A stretch of DNA of 64,000 bases, taken from contig CAVNZM010000001.1 of NCBI GenBank assembly GCA_963693365.1, positions 11,222,001 to 11,286,000 on the forward strand, read 5' to 3'. Source of the DNA: Amoebidium appalachense. Its lineage: Eukaryota; Ichthyosporea. The translations under genes were made by a program, and so were the position numbers. This document shows positions 42,459-63,896 of this stretch, in pieces (the first letter of the stretch is position 1; the number at the start of each line of letters is the position of its first letter). Below the pieces are notes generated by a model, which had not been told where the DNA came from, made no database searches, and worked only from the letters and a program-made list of their open reading frames with translations.

Positions 42459-45346
42459 AACACACAGACACACACAGACACACACACACATGAACAAGCC
42501 CACAAACCAACAAACAAACAAAGAAGCAAACAAACCGACCAACCAAACAACCAACCATACATACAAAGATACACGAACCTTCCCCCCCCCCCCCCCCCCC
42601 CTCCCCTCCCCACATCCCCCTTGCCCCACTCACCATGTAAGGGTTTGCCATGCTCCCCATCTGCTGTTGAGGCATAGCCGGTGCTGTGTTGTATAGACTC
42701 AGAATATCCGTCTTGTTCATTTTGTTAAGTCCAGGTGATGTTCCCCCAGCAGCGGCGGCGGGGGGTTGGGCAGCGGCAGCGGCTGGCTGATGAGTTTCGG
42801 CGGGTTGAACTGGGCCTCCGAAAATGTCTGTAGGTATGTACGTGTAGGTGTGTGTGTGTGTGTATGAGTGTGTGCGTAGGTGTGTGTGCATGTATGAGTG
42901 TGCATGTATGAGTGTGTGTGTAGGTGTGTGTGCATGTATGAGTGTGTGTGTAGGTGTGTGTGCATGTATGAGTGTGTGTGTAGGTGTGTGTGCATGTATG
43001 AGTGTGTGTGTAGGTGTGTGTGCATGTATGTGCGAGTGTGTAGGTGTGTGTGCATGTATGAGCGTGTGTGTAGGTGTGTGTGCATGTATGAGCGTGTGCG
43101 TAGGTGTGTGTGCATGTATGAGTGTGTGTGTAGGTGTGTGTGCATGTATGAGTGTGTGTGTAGGTGTGTGTGCATGTAGGTGTGTGTGCATGTATGAGTG
43201 TGTGTATAGGTGTGTGTGCATGTATGAGTGTGTGTGTAGGTGTGTGTGCATGTATGAGTGTGTGTAGGTGTGTGTGCATGTATGAGTGTGTGTAGGTGTG
43301 TGTGCATGTATGAGTGTGTGTGTAGGTGTGTGTGCATGTATGAAAGTGTGTGTGTAGGTGTGTGTGCGTGTATGAGTGTGTGTGTAGGTGTGTGTGCGTG
43401 TATGAGTGTGTGTGTAGGTGTGTGTGCGTGTATGAGTGTGTGTGTAGGTGTGTGCATGTAGGAGTGTGTGCATGTATGAGTGTGTGTGTAGGTGTATGTG
43501 CATGTATGAGTGTGTGTGTAGGTGTGTGTGCATGTATGAGTGCGTGTGTAGGTGTGTGTGCATGTATGAGTGTGTGTGTAGGTGTGTGTGCATGTATGAG
43601 TGTGTGTAGGTGTGTGTGCATGTATGAGTGTGTGTAGGTGTGTGTGCATGTATGAGTGTGTGTGTAGGTGTGTGTGCATGTATGAAAGTGTGTGTGTAGG
43701 TGTGTGTGCATGTATGAGTGTGTGTGTAGGTGTATGTGCATGTATGAGTGTGTTTGTACCTGTATGTGCATGTATGAGTGTGTGTGTAGGTGTGTGTGCA
43801 TGTATGAGTGTGTGTGTAGGTGTGTGTGCGTGTATGAGTGTGTGTGGAGGTGTGTGTGCGTGTATGAGTGTGTGTGTAGGTGTGTGTGCGTGTATGAGTG
43901 TGTGTGTAGGTGTGTGTGCGTGTATGTGTGTGTGTGTAGGTGTGTGTGCGTGTATGAGTGTGTGTGTAGGTGTGTGTGCGTGTATGAGTGTGTGTGTAGG
44001 TGTGTGTGCGTGTATGAGTGTGTGTGTAGGTGTGTGTGCGTGTATGAGTGTGTGTGTAGGTGTGTGTGCGTGTATGAGTGTGTGTGTAGGTGTGTGTGCG
44101 TGTATGAGTGTGTGTGTAGGTGTGTGTGCGTGTATGAGTGTGTGTGTAGGTGTGTGTGCGTGTATGAGTGTGTGTGTAGGTGTGTGTGCGTGTATGAGTG
44201 TGTGTGTAGGTGTGTGTGCGTGTATGAGTGTGTGTGTAGGTGTGCGTGCGTGTATGAGTGTATGTGTAGGTGTGCGTGGTATGAGTGTATGTGTAGGTGT
44301 GCGTGCGTGTATGAGTGTGTGTAGGTGTGCGTGCATGTATGAGTGTGTGTGTAGGTGTGTGTGCATGTATGAGTGTGTGTGTAGGTGTGTGTGCATGTAT
44401 GAGTGTGTGTGTAGGTGTATGTGCGAGTGTGTAGGTGTGTGTGCATGTATGAGTGTGTGTGTAGGTGTGTGTGCATGTATGAGTGTGTGTGTAGGTGTGT
44501 GTGCCAGTGTGTAGGTGTGTGTGCATGTATGAGTGTGTGTGTAGGTGTGTGTGCATGTATGAGTGTGTGTGTAGGTGTGTGTGCATGTATGAGTGTGTGT
44601 GTAGGTGTGTGTGCATGTATGAGTGTGTGTGTAGGTGTATGTGGGAGTGTGTAGGTGTGTGTGCATGTATGAGTGTGTGTGTAGGTGTGTGTGCATGTAC
44701 AAGTGTGTGTGTAGGTGTGTGTGCAAGTGTGTAGGTGTGTGTGCATGTATGAGTGTGTGTGTGGGTGTGTGTGCGAGTGTGTAGGTGTGTGTGCATGTAT
44801 GAGTGTGTGTGTAGGTGTGTGTGCATGTATGAGTGTGTGTGTAGGTGTGTGTGCATGTATGAGTGTATGTGTAGGTGTGTGTGCATGTATGAGTGTGTGT
44901 GTAGGTGTATGTGCGAGTGTGTAGGTGTGTGTGCATGTATGAGTGTGTGTGTAGGTGTGTGTGCATGTATGAGTGTGTGTGTAGGTGTGTGTGCGAGTGT
45001 GTAGGTGTGTGTGCATGTATGAGTGTGTGTGTAGGTGTGTGTGCGAGTGTGTAGGTGTGTGTGCATGTATGAGTGTGTGTGTAGGTGTGTGTGCATGTAT
45101 GATGTATGATGTGTGTGTAGGTGTGTGTGCGAGTGTGTAGGTGTGTGTGCATGTATGAGTGTGTGTGTAGGTGTGCGTGCGAGTGTGTAGGTGTGTGTGC
45201 ATGTGTGTGTGAGCGTGTGAGTGTGTGAGTCTATGTACGCGCGTTGAGTGAGTGTGTGTTGAGTGACCGAGAGAGCAAGAGCAAGAGAGAGAGAGAGAGA
45301 GAGAGTGTGTGTGTGTGTGTGTGTGTGTGTTGAGTGACCGAGAGAG

Positions 45347-45392
<46 letters not shown>

Positions 45393-45803
45393 TGTGTGTG
45401 TGTGTGTGTGTGTGAGTGAGTGAGTGCGTGGTTGGTTGTGTGGCTGCACACACGTTTACCTGGGTGTACACCGGAATGCGGTGTTGTGCGGTCGTTATTG
45501 TCGGCTTCGTCTACCTTTAGGAAACCCGCGCTTGTGTGTGCATGTGTGTTGGGGAAAGGGGGGAGGCGGGGGGGAGGGGGAGGGCAGCAGGAAGAGCGAG
45601 GGTTTCAAATATGTTACCGTACATGAAGTAAAATGTTCACGCCGGAAAACCTAGTGCAGGTGTTGCACAAAAGAGCACAGATACACAATACACAGTATGC
45701 ATCACATGCAGGCCCATGTCCCCCCCCCCCCCCCCCCCCTTTTTTTTTTTTTTTTTCTTTCCCCCCCCCCCCCCCCTCAATGGGTTTGTGCGTGCACACA
45801 TAC

Positions 45804-45844
<41 letters not shown>

Positions 45845-47875
45845 GTGGCGGCGGTGGTGGGGGGGGTGTGTGATCATTGGGTTACCTTCAAGCCCTCCAC
45901 CAATGGTAACGGCAGGCGCTGCTTGTGCTTGGGGCTGGGGTGCCGGGGCAGAGCCCCAAAGATCGGCAACGTTTTGTTGTGGTGCTTGCTGCTGTGCGCA
46001 CACACACATGCAAATCAGTAGGGGGATTTATGTATGAAAGAATACATGTATGAAAGAATACATGTGTCAACGAATATGTGTATGCGAGAACATGTGTATA
46101 AAAGAATATGTGTATGAAAGAACATACGTATGAAAGAATAGATGTATGAAACCCATGTATTGCTGACGCGGATAGCAACATATTCATATGCAATTGTAGA
46201 GTCGTGCACTAACGTTTATGCTTAGTCCAGATCGAATCCGGTTCGATCGGATTGCCCATATAAGGAAATTGCAAAAAACCGTTTTTTCAAGGGGAGCCCC
46301 TACGTGTGGCGAGGTTTTTGCTGACTGTGCTGTTCGCTAGTGGGTTCGATGTCTAGCATGATACCTAGTAGTTTGAGATAATACTTGACAACTTTTTACT
46401 TTTACTGAACATCACCAAAATGCATTTTTTACGTGTGATTGCACAAACATGTGAGTGCTAATAGTCCTGTGCGTTTCCAGAATCTGTGTCTCTGTATCCA
46501 GTAGCTCCAGATATAGCCATGCTGGTGAACGCAAACCACCACGCAGGCCTGCCCGCCTGCATCCCCCCCCCCCCCCCCCCCCCCCCGCACTCACACCCAC
46601 ATGCCCCATTTACACATACACACCCACCCACACCCACACCCACCAGCCCACCCACCAACTATTCGATCCAAACATGTGGCCTACCCGTCAATCCTGACAA
46701 CCCCCATGCATTCACCTTTACCCCCCCTCCCCCCCCCCCCCCCCCACCCAAGACCTTCCAAAAGGCCCTGCGTGTTGCTGGTCGGTTGCGTCCCCCCCCC
46801 TCCCCCCCCCCTCTTTCTCCCCCCCTTCTCACTCTCTCCATCCACCCCCCCCCCCCCCCCCCCCCCCCCCCTTTCTGCTCATCCCGCTTCAATCAATAGC
46901 TCACCTTGGGTTGTGCGGCAGCAGCAACTCCTCCGCCTGCACCCAGCTTCACCAGGAAGTCTATGGCCCCCTGCATGTCTCCACCAGACTGACGGATGGC
47001 CATGCGGTTCTTGACCTCGTCTGAAAATCCCATCGACTGAAAAAGAGAAGAACAGACGGGGGGAGGGGGGAGGGGGGGGGGGGGGAGGAATCAGAATCAG
47101 TAAACGGTGTGCTTTCGGCGACTTCTTGTGAATAAATACTCCCCCCACCCCCCCAGCCTATGGTGCGCAAAGCCCAACACAACAGCTCTCTTTTAAACAT
47201 GGGTGGGTCACTAATCTTCATCACACAGTGCTCGGTCCCTTATTTCAGTGAACATTTAAGGATGGGAGAACGGGAGGGGGGGGGCAGGAGGAGGAGGGGT
47301 CCCGGCAAAGAGAGGGGGGAAGAGATGTATGGATGAGAGGATGGAAACCATGCAAGCAAAGGCATCGACACCGACATAGACTACGAGACATGACACGGTA
47401 TCACAAAAATGCAGGCAGAATATACCGAAACAGAGCCACGGAGGAAAGAATGGGTGGTGGGGGTTTTTTCGTGATATATCCAAAGGTATATCCACAGGTA
47501 TATCCCAAGGTATATCCATACCCTAAGCTGGTCCAGCTGTGACTGTAGGCGTGCCTGCTCGTGGTCCACCGAGGTCACCACTGTCCGCCGTGCAGCCTGG
47601 CTGGGCCGTTCCTCGGGTGGCGGGTTGGCAATAAGCTCTGCACGTTTGCATTGGGTATTAGCATTTATGCCCAGTGGAAAGTGGGAACTAGAGGGAAAAA
47701 AAAAATGTAGTTCGAATGTTTATTTGTTCCCCCCCCCCCCCCCCCCCCCCCCCCCCCGTGGCCCCAACCTCCAACACACACACTACACAAGAGCTATACG
47801 CAATTTTCACACACAAAACAACCTAAGGTTTTTTTTTTTCTTTTTTTTTCTGGTGGTGGTGGTGGTGGTGGTGGT

Positions 47876-47909
<34 letters not shown>

Positions 47910-48269
47910 GTGGCAAAGCAAGAGATGATTTATGTCGTATTGAACACCCCACACCTTCAAGTGCCATATTTACGTCTCCGTTTGCCTTCTGCAGCGCCAT
48001 GACATTGTACTTGTTGTTAGTGAACCCCATGCTCTGCAGCTGCGCTAGCTGGTGGCTGTACTTCTCCTCCGGCCCACTGTACATGGCCTGAGACTGCGCT
48101 GTGGCTGCAACCGCTGCTGGTGCCGTGGCATGGCTTCGGCTTTTACGGCGTGGGTGTGCGGCACCACCACCTTCTTGCTGTAAATGGTGGAAAAAAGAAG
48201 TAACGGAAAAAGGAAAAAGGTAAATTGGGAAGAAAAGGGGGCAAGTGGTGGTGGTGGAGACTTTTTTTG

Positions 48270-48317
<48 letters not shown>

Positions 48318-49077
48318 GTGGAATGCATTTGGTAGAAAGTACATATTCATGACCGACAGCACAATGTGAGTGGAAATCACATATGAAGAGTAAGGATCCT
48401 AAGCAGAGCCCATCCTCCCGAACGTGAAGTGGGGGGGGAGGGGGAGGGAGGGAGCGGGAGGAGAGAAAGGGGTAGGTAGGGAGAGGTAAACAGGATGCGG
48501 CAATGACAGGACGGAGTCAGGGAGGGACAAGGCAAATGAGAGAGTGTGGAGGATAGGGCGATGAGGTGTAGCAAATAATGACGGAATGTGCACTGAGATA
48601 AGTTGGTGGGTGGATCGGTGAGATGAGTTGATGGTGGGGGGCCCGGGAGGGGGGGGAAGGGGGGTTGGGATCTTATACACAATCAAAATTCCTACTGACG
48701 TATGGAATCGACAGACAGTATGACCCCCCCCCCCCCCCCCCCCCTTGCCCTCCTCTTTCGATCCAACACCATCTATCTTTGAACCCTTCCCTCGCAACCC
48801 TCCAACAAATGACTACGGAACAAACAGACACACACACAGAAACACGTACCCGGCATGCACACAGAGAGAAATACGTACCCTAAACCACTCCTTCCTATCG
48901 TACTTTCTGCGGATAAAGTCAGCCTGGTCCTTCTTGATGTAGTCACGGGGCAGCGCTGCCTCGTACTTGTCGTTGACTACCCGGTTGCCAAATTGCTTCA
49001 TAACCTGCACGCGTGCACGGTCATGTGTGTTTTAGCATATGCGAAGAAAAACATGCACACACACACACACATTCGCG

Positions 49078-49119
<42 letters not shown>

Positions 49120-49389
49120 AAAAAAATCTCCTCCAAAAGAAAAATAGGGAAGCCAAACTCATTCATCGTTGTTCACTACAAGACTGGGAAAAGCTCGGCA
49201 TTATACTATGAACAGCACTCAACCTCCATTTACCTTCGGTAACACCCAATGACATCCCCCCCCCCCCCCCTCCCCCCCACAAAAAAAAAAAAATACAAAA
49301 CAAAAAAAAAGGAAAGAAAGAAAGGGAAAAAAAAAAACAAAAACAAAACAACAAACCAAAAAAAAACAAAAAAACAAAAACAACACCAC

Positions 49390-49426
<37 letters not shown>

Positions 49427-50095
49427 GCCAGAAAAAAACAAGGTCTGGTCTGTGTTCCCCGGGTAAACAGCATATGCCCATGTCAGATACTGTCATTCAA
49501 CGAACTATGTATGTCTCTTAAGTGCTAATGCACCATATTGTGTGTTCACCGCTGCAAAGGTTCGGACTATAAGGGAAGAGATCTCTGTTCGACAAGCTAA
49601 GGCAGGTCTCCATCCAAAAAGAAGGCAGATTTGCAATGTCAATCTGCCAGTTAACAGTCCCCCCCCCCCCCCCCCCCCCCCTCCCCCCCCCCGGGGAAAG
49701 GTCAACATACCACGTGCTTAACTGTTCAAACCAACCACCGCATCTCCCATTTTAGACAAACTCGAGGTTGATCCGATCGAGGATTCTAAATTGCGCTGGC
49801 GCCGCCTAAGAATTTATCGAACTTATCAAGCGATCAAGGTAGTGACGTCATTCTGGGCACATTTTTCCCAGAATGACGTCACTCCCTCGATCGCTTGATA
49901 AGTTCGATAATTTCTTAGGCGGTGCCAGGGCAATTTGGAACCCTCGATCGGATCAACCTCGATTTTGTCTAAAACTGGGAGATGCGGTGGTTGGTTTAAC
50001 CCCTATCCTGCTGTAATATCCAGTGCCTCAAGCCATCCAGAGGGCGCAAGTTTATACCAGCCCATACGTTTGAAAAAAAACTTCCTCCGATATTC

Positions 50096-50153
<58 letters not shown>

Positions 50154-50652
50154 AAACACCCCGGGAAAAGGGACACAACTGTGTGTGTGTGTGTGTGTGT
50201 GTACCTGTCCCCTCCCCCCTCCCCCCTCTCTCCAGGGAAAAAGACATGCACGTACATGCACGCACACACAAAAACACACATTCACACATGCAAGCATGCT
50301 CACCCACCCAACCACCCACCCACCCAGACACGCACACAATTACACAAATCAACCCACCCAACCACACAAAGAAAGTGACTAGGAGGGGTGGCGGGAAAGC
50401 AGGGATGGGGGGAGGGAGGGGGGGGGGAGGCACGTACGTCGACTTGCTCCTGTGTCCACGAGTCGAGGGTGAGGGATTTTATTTTGGACACGTGTGTGCC
50501 GAGGTTTCTGTGGTGGCCGGCACAGTTCATGCAGATGAAGATGCCCAGGTTGTACGAAGCCCATCTTGGCGCTGTGCACACAAACAGTCGGTCAAAATGC
50601 CTCATCCCCCCCCCCACCCCAACACACACCCTCTCCTTGTTTTGACACATAC

Positions 50653-50687
<35 letters not shown>

Positions 50688-50842
50688 TTCCTTCCCCTCG
50701 GACCCTACCACTTTCCCCAAACGATCATCATAAACTACCTCCCTCTGACAAGGCATTTTCATGTGTTCTTGTTCATAGGCCTCTTATAGCCTTCATCAGA
50801 TGTTCGTTGAGTGCCCGTGTACTCTATTCTGGGAATCGTGCT

Positions 50843-50916
<74 letters not shown>

Positions 50917-50966
50917 AGCTGCTTCTACCCCTCGATTTCAACACCCAACCCCCCCCACCCCCCCCC

Positions 50967-50997
<31 letters not shown>

Positions 50998-51230
50998 TCC
51001 CTGCATTCACCATAACCCGACATCCCCCCCTTTCTCTCGCCCTTTTCATCCCCCTCCCTCTCCCCCCCCCCTGCCCGTCTCCTCTCTCTCCCTCCCCCCA
51101 CACCTCACCACCGCGATACCCCAGCCCCACACACCCACCCACCCACTCAGTCCTTTCCACAACCCTCATTACACTTATCACTGCTCAGGACAAAAAAAAA
51201 GTTTCAGCGCATTTCTTTACCTGTCAATAC

Positions 51231-51264
<34 letters not shown>

Positions 51265-52169
51265 TCTCCCCTTTCTTCCCCTCTCCCCTGGTTGTGCAGT
51301 TGCTACCAAAGAAAGTAAAGGGGACGGCATGAAAAAGAGACAAACAATAAACGGATGGAGGTTGTTCGGAAGAAGGCAGAAAAAATAGTCCCGGGGGGGG
51401 GGGGGGGGGGGGGGAAGGGAGAACTGGTGCACAGCCACAAAAGAACACCCCTCCCCCAACTCCCTCCCTCGAGAACAACAGACAACAAGGCCCAGGATCA
51501 AAAACAGCGCCTCTCAGAGAAATCAAGCAACCGATTGGCAAACCAGAAACCCAGAAACTAGAAGAGAATAAAGCAGCAAATAAACACCATTTCTCATGTA
51601 TTAAAGCTAGACTCGAGAAAATCTCAAACAAACTGAAGAAGCCGCAGGGAGGGAGTGTGCAGGGAAGGCACAGGAAGAGAGAGAAAAAAGGGGGCCAGGC
51701 GGAAGAGAAAAAAAAGGGTGGCCAGGCGGAAGAGAAAAAAAAGGGTGGCCAGGCGGGGAGGAGGGGGTGTAAAAATGCACCAGAGGTTGTGGCGGGCATT
51801 GAAGAAAATGCATCAAGCAATTAAGAAGACAAAATGGCAGAATATATATCAAAACCGACATGCAAGCAGAAGGCACTCACACAAAGGCTATCATTAGCGG
51901 AACTTCTAAGGTGCCACAAAAAGTTGCTTTGGACTCCGCGGGGGGGGGGGGGGGGGGGGGGGGGGGATTAAGGAATAAAGGAGAAGTTGAGGGTGACAGC
52001 GGGACACAGTGTGAATCATGGAAGAGCCCTTAACGCCCCCTCGACAAGAGTAAAACAAGCGGATAGGAAATAACTAGCATTGCATGTTGAAAGCCAAAAG
52101 CGGGCAGCCGGGGGGTAGAGGGGGGGGGCAGGGACCATGCGAGAGGCGGAAGGGGGGTGGGGGGAAGGG

Positions 52170-52239
<70 letters not shown>

Positions 52240-53234
52240 AGAGAGAGAGAAGGCGGGTGACTTATGCATTCGATGGGGAACGGGGGGGGGGGAGGGGGGA
52301 GGGGAGGGAGGATGGGGTAGTGAGAAACCTTAGGAAAAAGTAGAAATGGGAGTGAAAAAGGAAGGGGTATTGGTGACGAAACGGCATAGCTGCCTCCAAA
52401 CGTGGCCCCTTGTGGTAGAAGATGTGAGGGTAGTGGGGGAGTTAAGTGATGGTGGTGTGTGTGCGTGAGAGGGGAGGATAGGGGGGGAGCCGGGAGAGGC
52501 ACGGGTGAGGAAGGGGACGAGAGCGCAGGGGAGTGGGAGGAGTAGGGTAGGAGAAGACAGGCGGGGACAAAAACAGGGGGCGAGGGAGTAAGTCGCGAAG
52601 GAAGTGGGGTAGGGAATTGAAAAGGAAAGAGTAGGAAAGGAGGGGACGAAGGAGGAAGGAAAGGTGGGGTTGTTAGTTGTCAACAGAAGACGATCAGCCT
52701 AGAGAACGAATGCTGTAGAAACGAGAGCTGGGGAAGGAGGGGCGGGGAGGCTAAGATGTAGGGGGCAGAAGAGTGAAAGGGGCGGGAGACGGGGGTCACT
52801 ACAAAATGCGAGAAATCTAGAGGGAAAAAAGAACAGTGTAACCTGGTATACAGGAGTTATAAATAAGCAGAGAAGGCAATCAGCACAACTCCAAAGAACC
52901 ACTCAAATAAACGGCTCACGAAATTACGAGGACATCTTTCCATTAGAAGCCCGAGTCTTAATGTTAACTGGGTGAACTGGGCAAGCTGGTGGCGGGTTGG
53001 TGCTATTACGTCCTTCCAAGTAAACATGACCATTTCACGAGCACAAACTAACAGAAAGCTAGGTACCGCTTACACCTGAAGATGTTCAAAAGTGCACGCA
53101 CTGCCTCTATATTCTTTGCGCAACTTACTTTTTGCTTCGCAGTCAGCACAGATGCGGTTGTCTTCCTTATTGGCCTCCACATCTAACTGCGCCTTGAGCG
53201 CATCTTGTGCTTTCTGTGCCCCGCTTTTCGCCAT
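40314..53234 (-). CDS. ArfGAP with two UBA-like domains, Gln-rich tail and NPF motifs
   Basis: Twelve exons join in phase to 500 residues: 53129-53234, 50438-50571, 48879-49004, 47955-48177, 47522-47637, 46905-47036, 45886-45991, 42634-42827, 42023-42073, 41386-41472, 40770-40882 and 40314-40428 (TGA). The N-terminal ArfGAP domain has the zinc finger C29-x2-C32-x16-C49-x2-C52, the [11 protein letters not shown] signature and the arginine finger in HHRNLG (R57), then [15 protein letters not shown] and [14 protein letters not shown]-like helices follow at about 163-200 (LAQLQSMGF) and 224-267 ([14 protein letters not shown]). The rest is Pro/Gln/Ala-rich with [14 protein letters not shown] and two NPF motifs (478-480 and C-terminal NPFAF), ligands for EH-domain endocytic proteins. 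It should stimulate GTP hydrolysis on Arf during vesicle budding. ArfGAP+UBA+poly-Q resembles fungal Gts1/Ucp3, while NPF recalls SMAP/AGFG proteins. It lies head-to-head with the tomosyn/Lgl gene. Confidence 0.94.
41750..41842. repeat. (GT)n microsatellite
   Basis: About 46 GT units in ArfGAP intron 9, between exons at 42023 and 41472. Confidence 0.9.
42848..45206. repeat. 30-bp minisatellite, about 78 copies
   Basis: Head-to-tail units of TGTGTAGGTGTGTGTG plus CATGTATGAG, exactly 30 bases in most rows of the array, with shorter variants near the ends. It fills most of intron 7 of the ArfGAP gene and ends just before the acceptor of exon 8. Because 30 is a multiple of three and no stop occurs in most frames, it creates very long open frames ([10 protein letters not shown] repeated on minus, [10 protein letters not shown] on plus) that are not genes. 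Confidence 0.95.
45290..45412. repeat. Compound (GA)n/(GT)n duplication
   Basis: Two similar blocks of AGAGAG then GTGTGT, each introduced by TTGAGTGACCGAGAGAGCAAG (about 45259-45327 and 45329-45412): a local tandem duplication at the edge of the minisatellite. Confidence 0.8.
46031..46150. repeat. About 18-bp imperfect tandem repeat
   Basis: Roughly seven units of TATGAAAGAATACATG with substitutions, in the intron just upstream of ArfGAP exon 7. Confidence 0.7.
47470..47520. repeat. Short tandem repeat abutting a splice donor
   Basis: Three to four copies of about 15 bases built on GGTATATCC lie directly against the 5' splice site of ArfGAP exon 5 (donor at 47520-47521), so the donor sequence itself resembles one repeat unit. 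Confidence 0.6.
48317..48417 (-). repeat. Dispersed element copy (minus orientation)
   Basis: On the minus strand it reads GAGGATGGGCTCTGCTTAGG ... GGTCATGAATATGTACTTTC and ends directly at a poly-C tract (poly-G on plus). It lies in ArfGAP intron 3. Orientation follows the host gene's sense strand. Confidence 0.65.
49728..49997. repeat. 270-bp foldback element (MITE-like)
   Basis: Two arms of about 130 bases, starting AAACCAACCACCGCATCTCC and ending with its reverse complement, are over 90% complementary with only a few central bases unpaired. The centre holds two TGACGTCA palindromes. There is no coding capacity. It lies in intron 2 of the ArfGAP gene. This is the expected form of a non-autonomous DNA transposon with full-length inverted arms. 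Confidence 0.88.
50844..50915. repeat. Poly-C tract, 72 bases
   Basis: An uninterrupted C run, the longest in the window, in ArfGAP intron 1. True length is hard to sequence, so the number is that of the given assembly. Confidence 0.85.
51683..51755. repeat. About 27-bp tandem repeat, three units
   Basis: Units of GGAAGAGAAAAAAAAGGGTG plus GCCAGGC repeat almost exactly within ArfGAP intron 1. Confidence 0.8.
52171..52238. repeat. Poly-G tract, 68 bases
   Basis: Uninterrupted G run in ArfGAP intron 1, poly-C on the sense strand of that gene. Confidence 0.85.
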
Positions 53235-54422
53235 GTTCGGTTCGTGTACTACACTCAGTTCCCACTATTATTACACAAGCTGAAGCCCACTAACAAAAAA
53301 CTAGCAAGCGAGAAAACTTTTTGGCCCAGCAATATAGGCTGGGAGAGAGGTGTTTAGTTCGTTTTCTGTGTCAACGTCGACCGTCAAACAAACAGCGAAG
53401 TGGAGAAAAGTTCAAGAGAACTCAATCACAGGTGACGAAGCTCCAAGTCTATATATTTCAAAAAAAGATAAAATATCAAAAAAGATTCGTTCTTCGGAGT
53501 GAAGACTATCAAAGCAAAGTTCACGGTTTAAAACGCCACACTTTGTAATTATTTGGTTGTTTGGGAACACAAGTAGAAGCAGGTAAAAAAAAGTTAAATA
53601 CTCTGTATTTCTCGAGTACTGTGACAATGGGAAACAACTTCAGGTGGGAAAAAAGACATCTTACAAGGAGCAGCAACAGGCGGTCGATTGTGATACTTCA
53701 ACTTCGCAATTTTAGAAAGGTTTACATTTTCTTAGCACTTCATCCAGGCATGCACCGGGCATAAGGCTCAGCGAACCAGCTGAATATTAACCAATCAAAA
53801 TGCGTTTAAATGTTAGATCCACGATTTCTTAACCACATAAGACTACATTATCACGGCTATATGTCGGCAGGTCTTCTCAGGGTGGCTCAGCAAAAGAATT
53901 TAAACCTTTAACTAACCCAATAATAAAGTGTTTTTAAGCTTTAGGCTATAAAATAATATTATATAGACCTTATATCACACCTTTCTATCACCATAAAATC
54001 TGGATTAACCCGGTGAACCAATCAGACGTAGGGTAACTGCATTTTTCGTTTTGTCCCCCGCAGCTCAGCGGCAGCGCTCAAGCCGGAAAACTGCAAAAAG
54101 GTGCAACAGACGGCTGAGACCATTGCTGAGACCAGCTTGATGTAAGCGTAGAAGCGGCAACACTGAATTGAATAGGCAAGCCTTGTACTTTAAAGTACGC
54201 TCTTCACTTTTCTCCATTGCACTTCCTTTTTCATTTATGCTGCTGACCAATAGCATCTCCTGCTTGGCTTTCTTTCGGACACCAACTGGTTGTTCTAGAG
54301 TTGAACCTTTCATGCTTTCAATTACCGAATACGTCGATGATTGGTAGGTCGATGACTTGAATAACTCACAGAGCGCGTGTTGTAAGCCTAGCATTTGTTC
54401 GAAAACCACGCAAAGCGAAAAA
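53235..54422. other. Divergent intergenic region between ArfGAP and tomosyn/Lgl genes
   Basis: About 1.2 kb, AT-rich and free of long simple repeats, unlike almost everything around it. It must contain the 5' ends of both genes and is a candidate bidirectional promoter. I see no clear TATA box and no convincing exon; the minus-strand open frame at 54065-54712 overlaps tomosyn exon 1 and is not supported. Confidence 0.5.

Positions 54423-63896
<9,474 letters not shown>

Noticed and set aside
42848-45206. Regular 30-bp repeats suggesting a CRISPR array
   Set aside because: Units are directly adjacent without unique spacers, and the context is a eukaryotic intron.
42238-45471. Very long minus-strand open frames (up to about 1,077 codons) of [12 protein letters not shown] type
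   Set aside because: They are translations of the 30-bp minisatellite and flanking CA repeats; real exons at 42634-42827 and 45886-45991 show that this is an intron.
46262-46370. A tRNA-like stretch (GGGTTCGATGTC near 46344)
   Set aside because: No matching acceptor stem, anticodon arm or A box could be folded around it.
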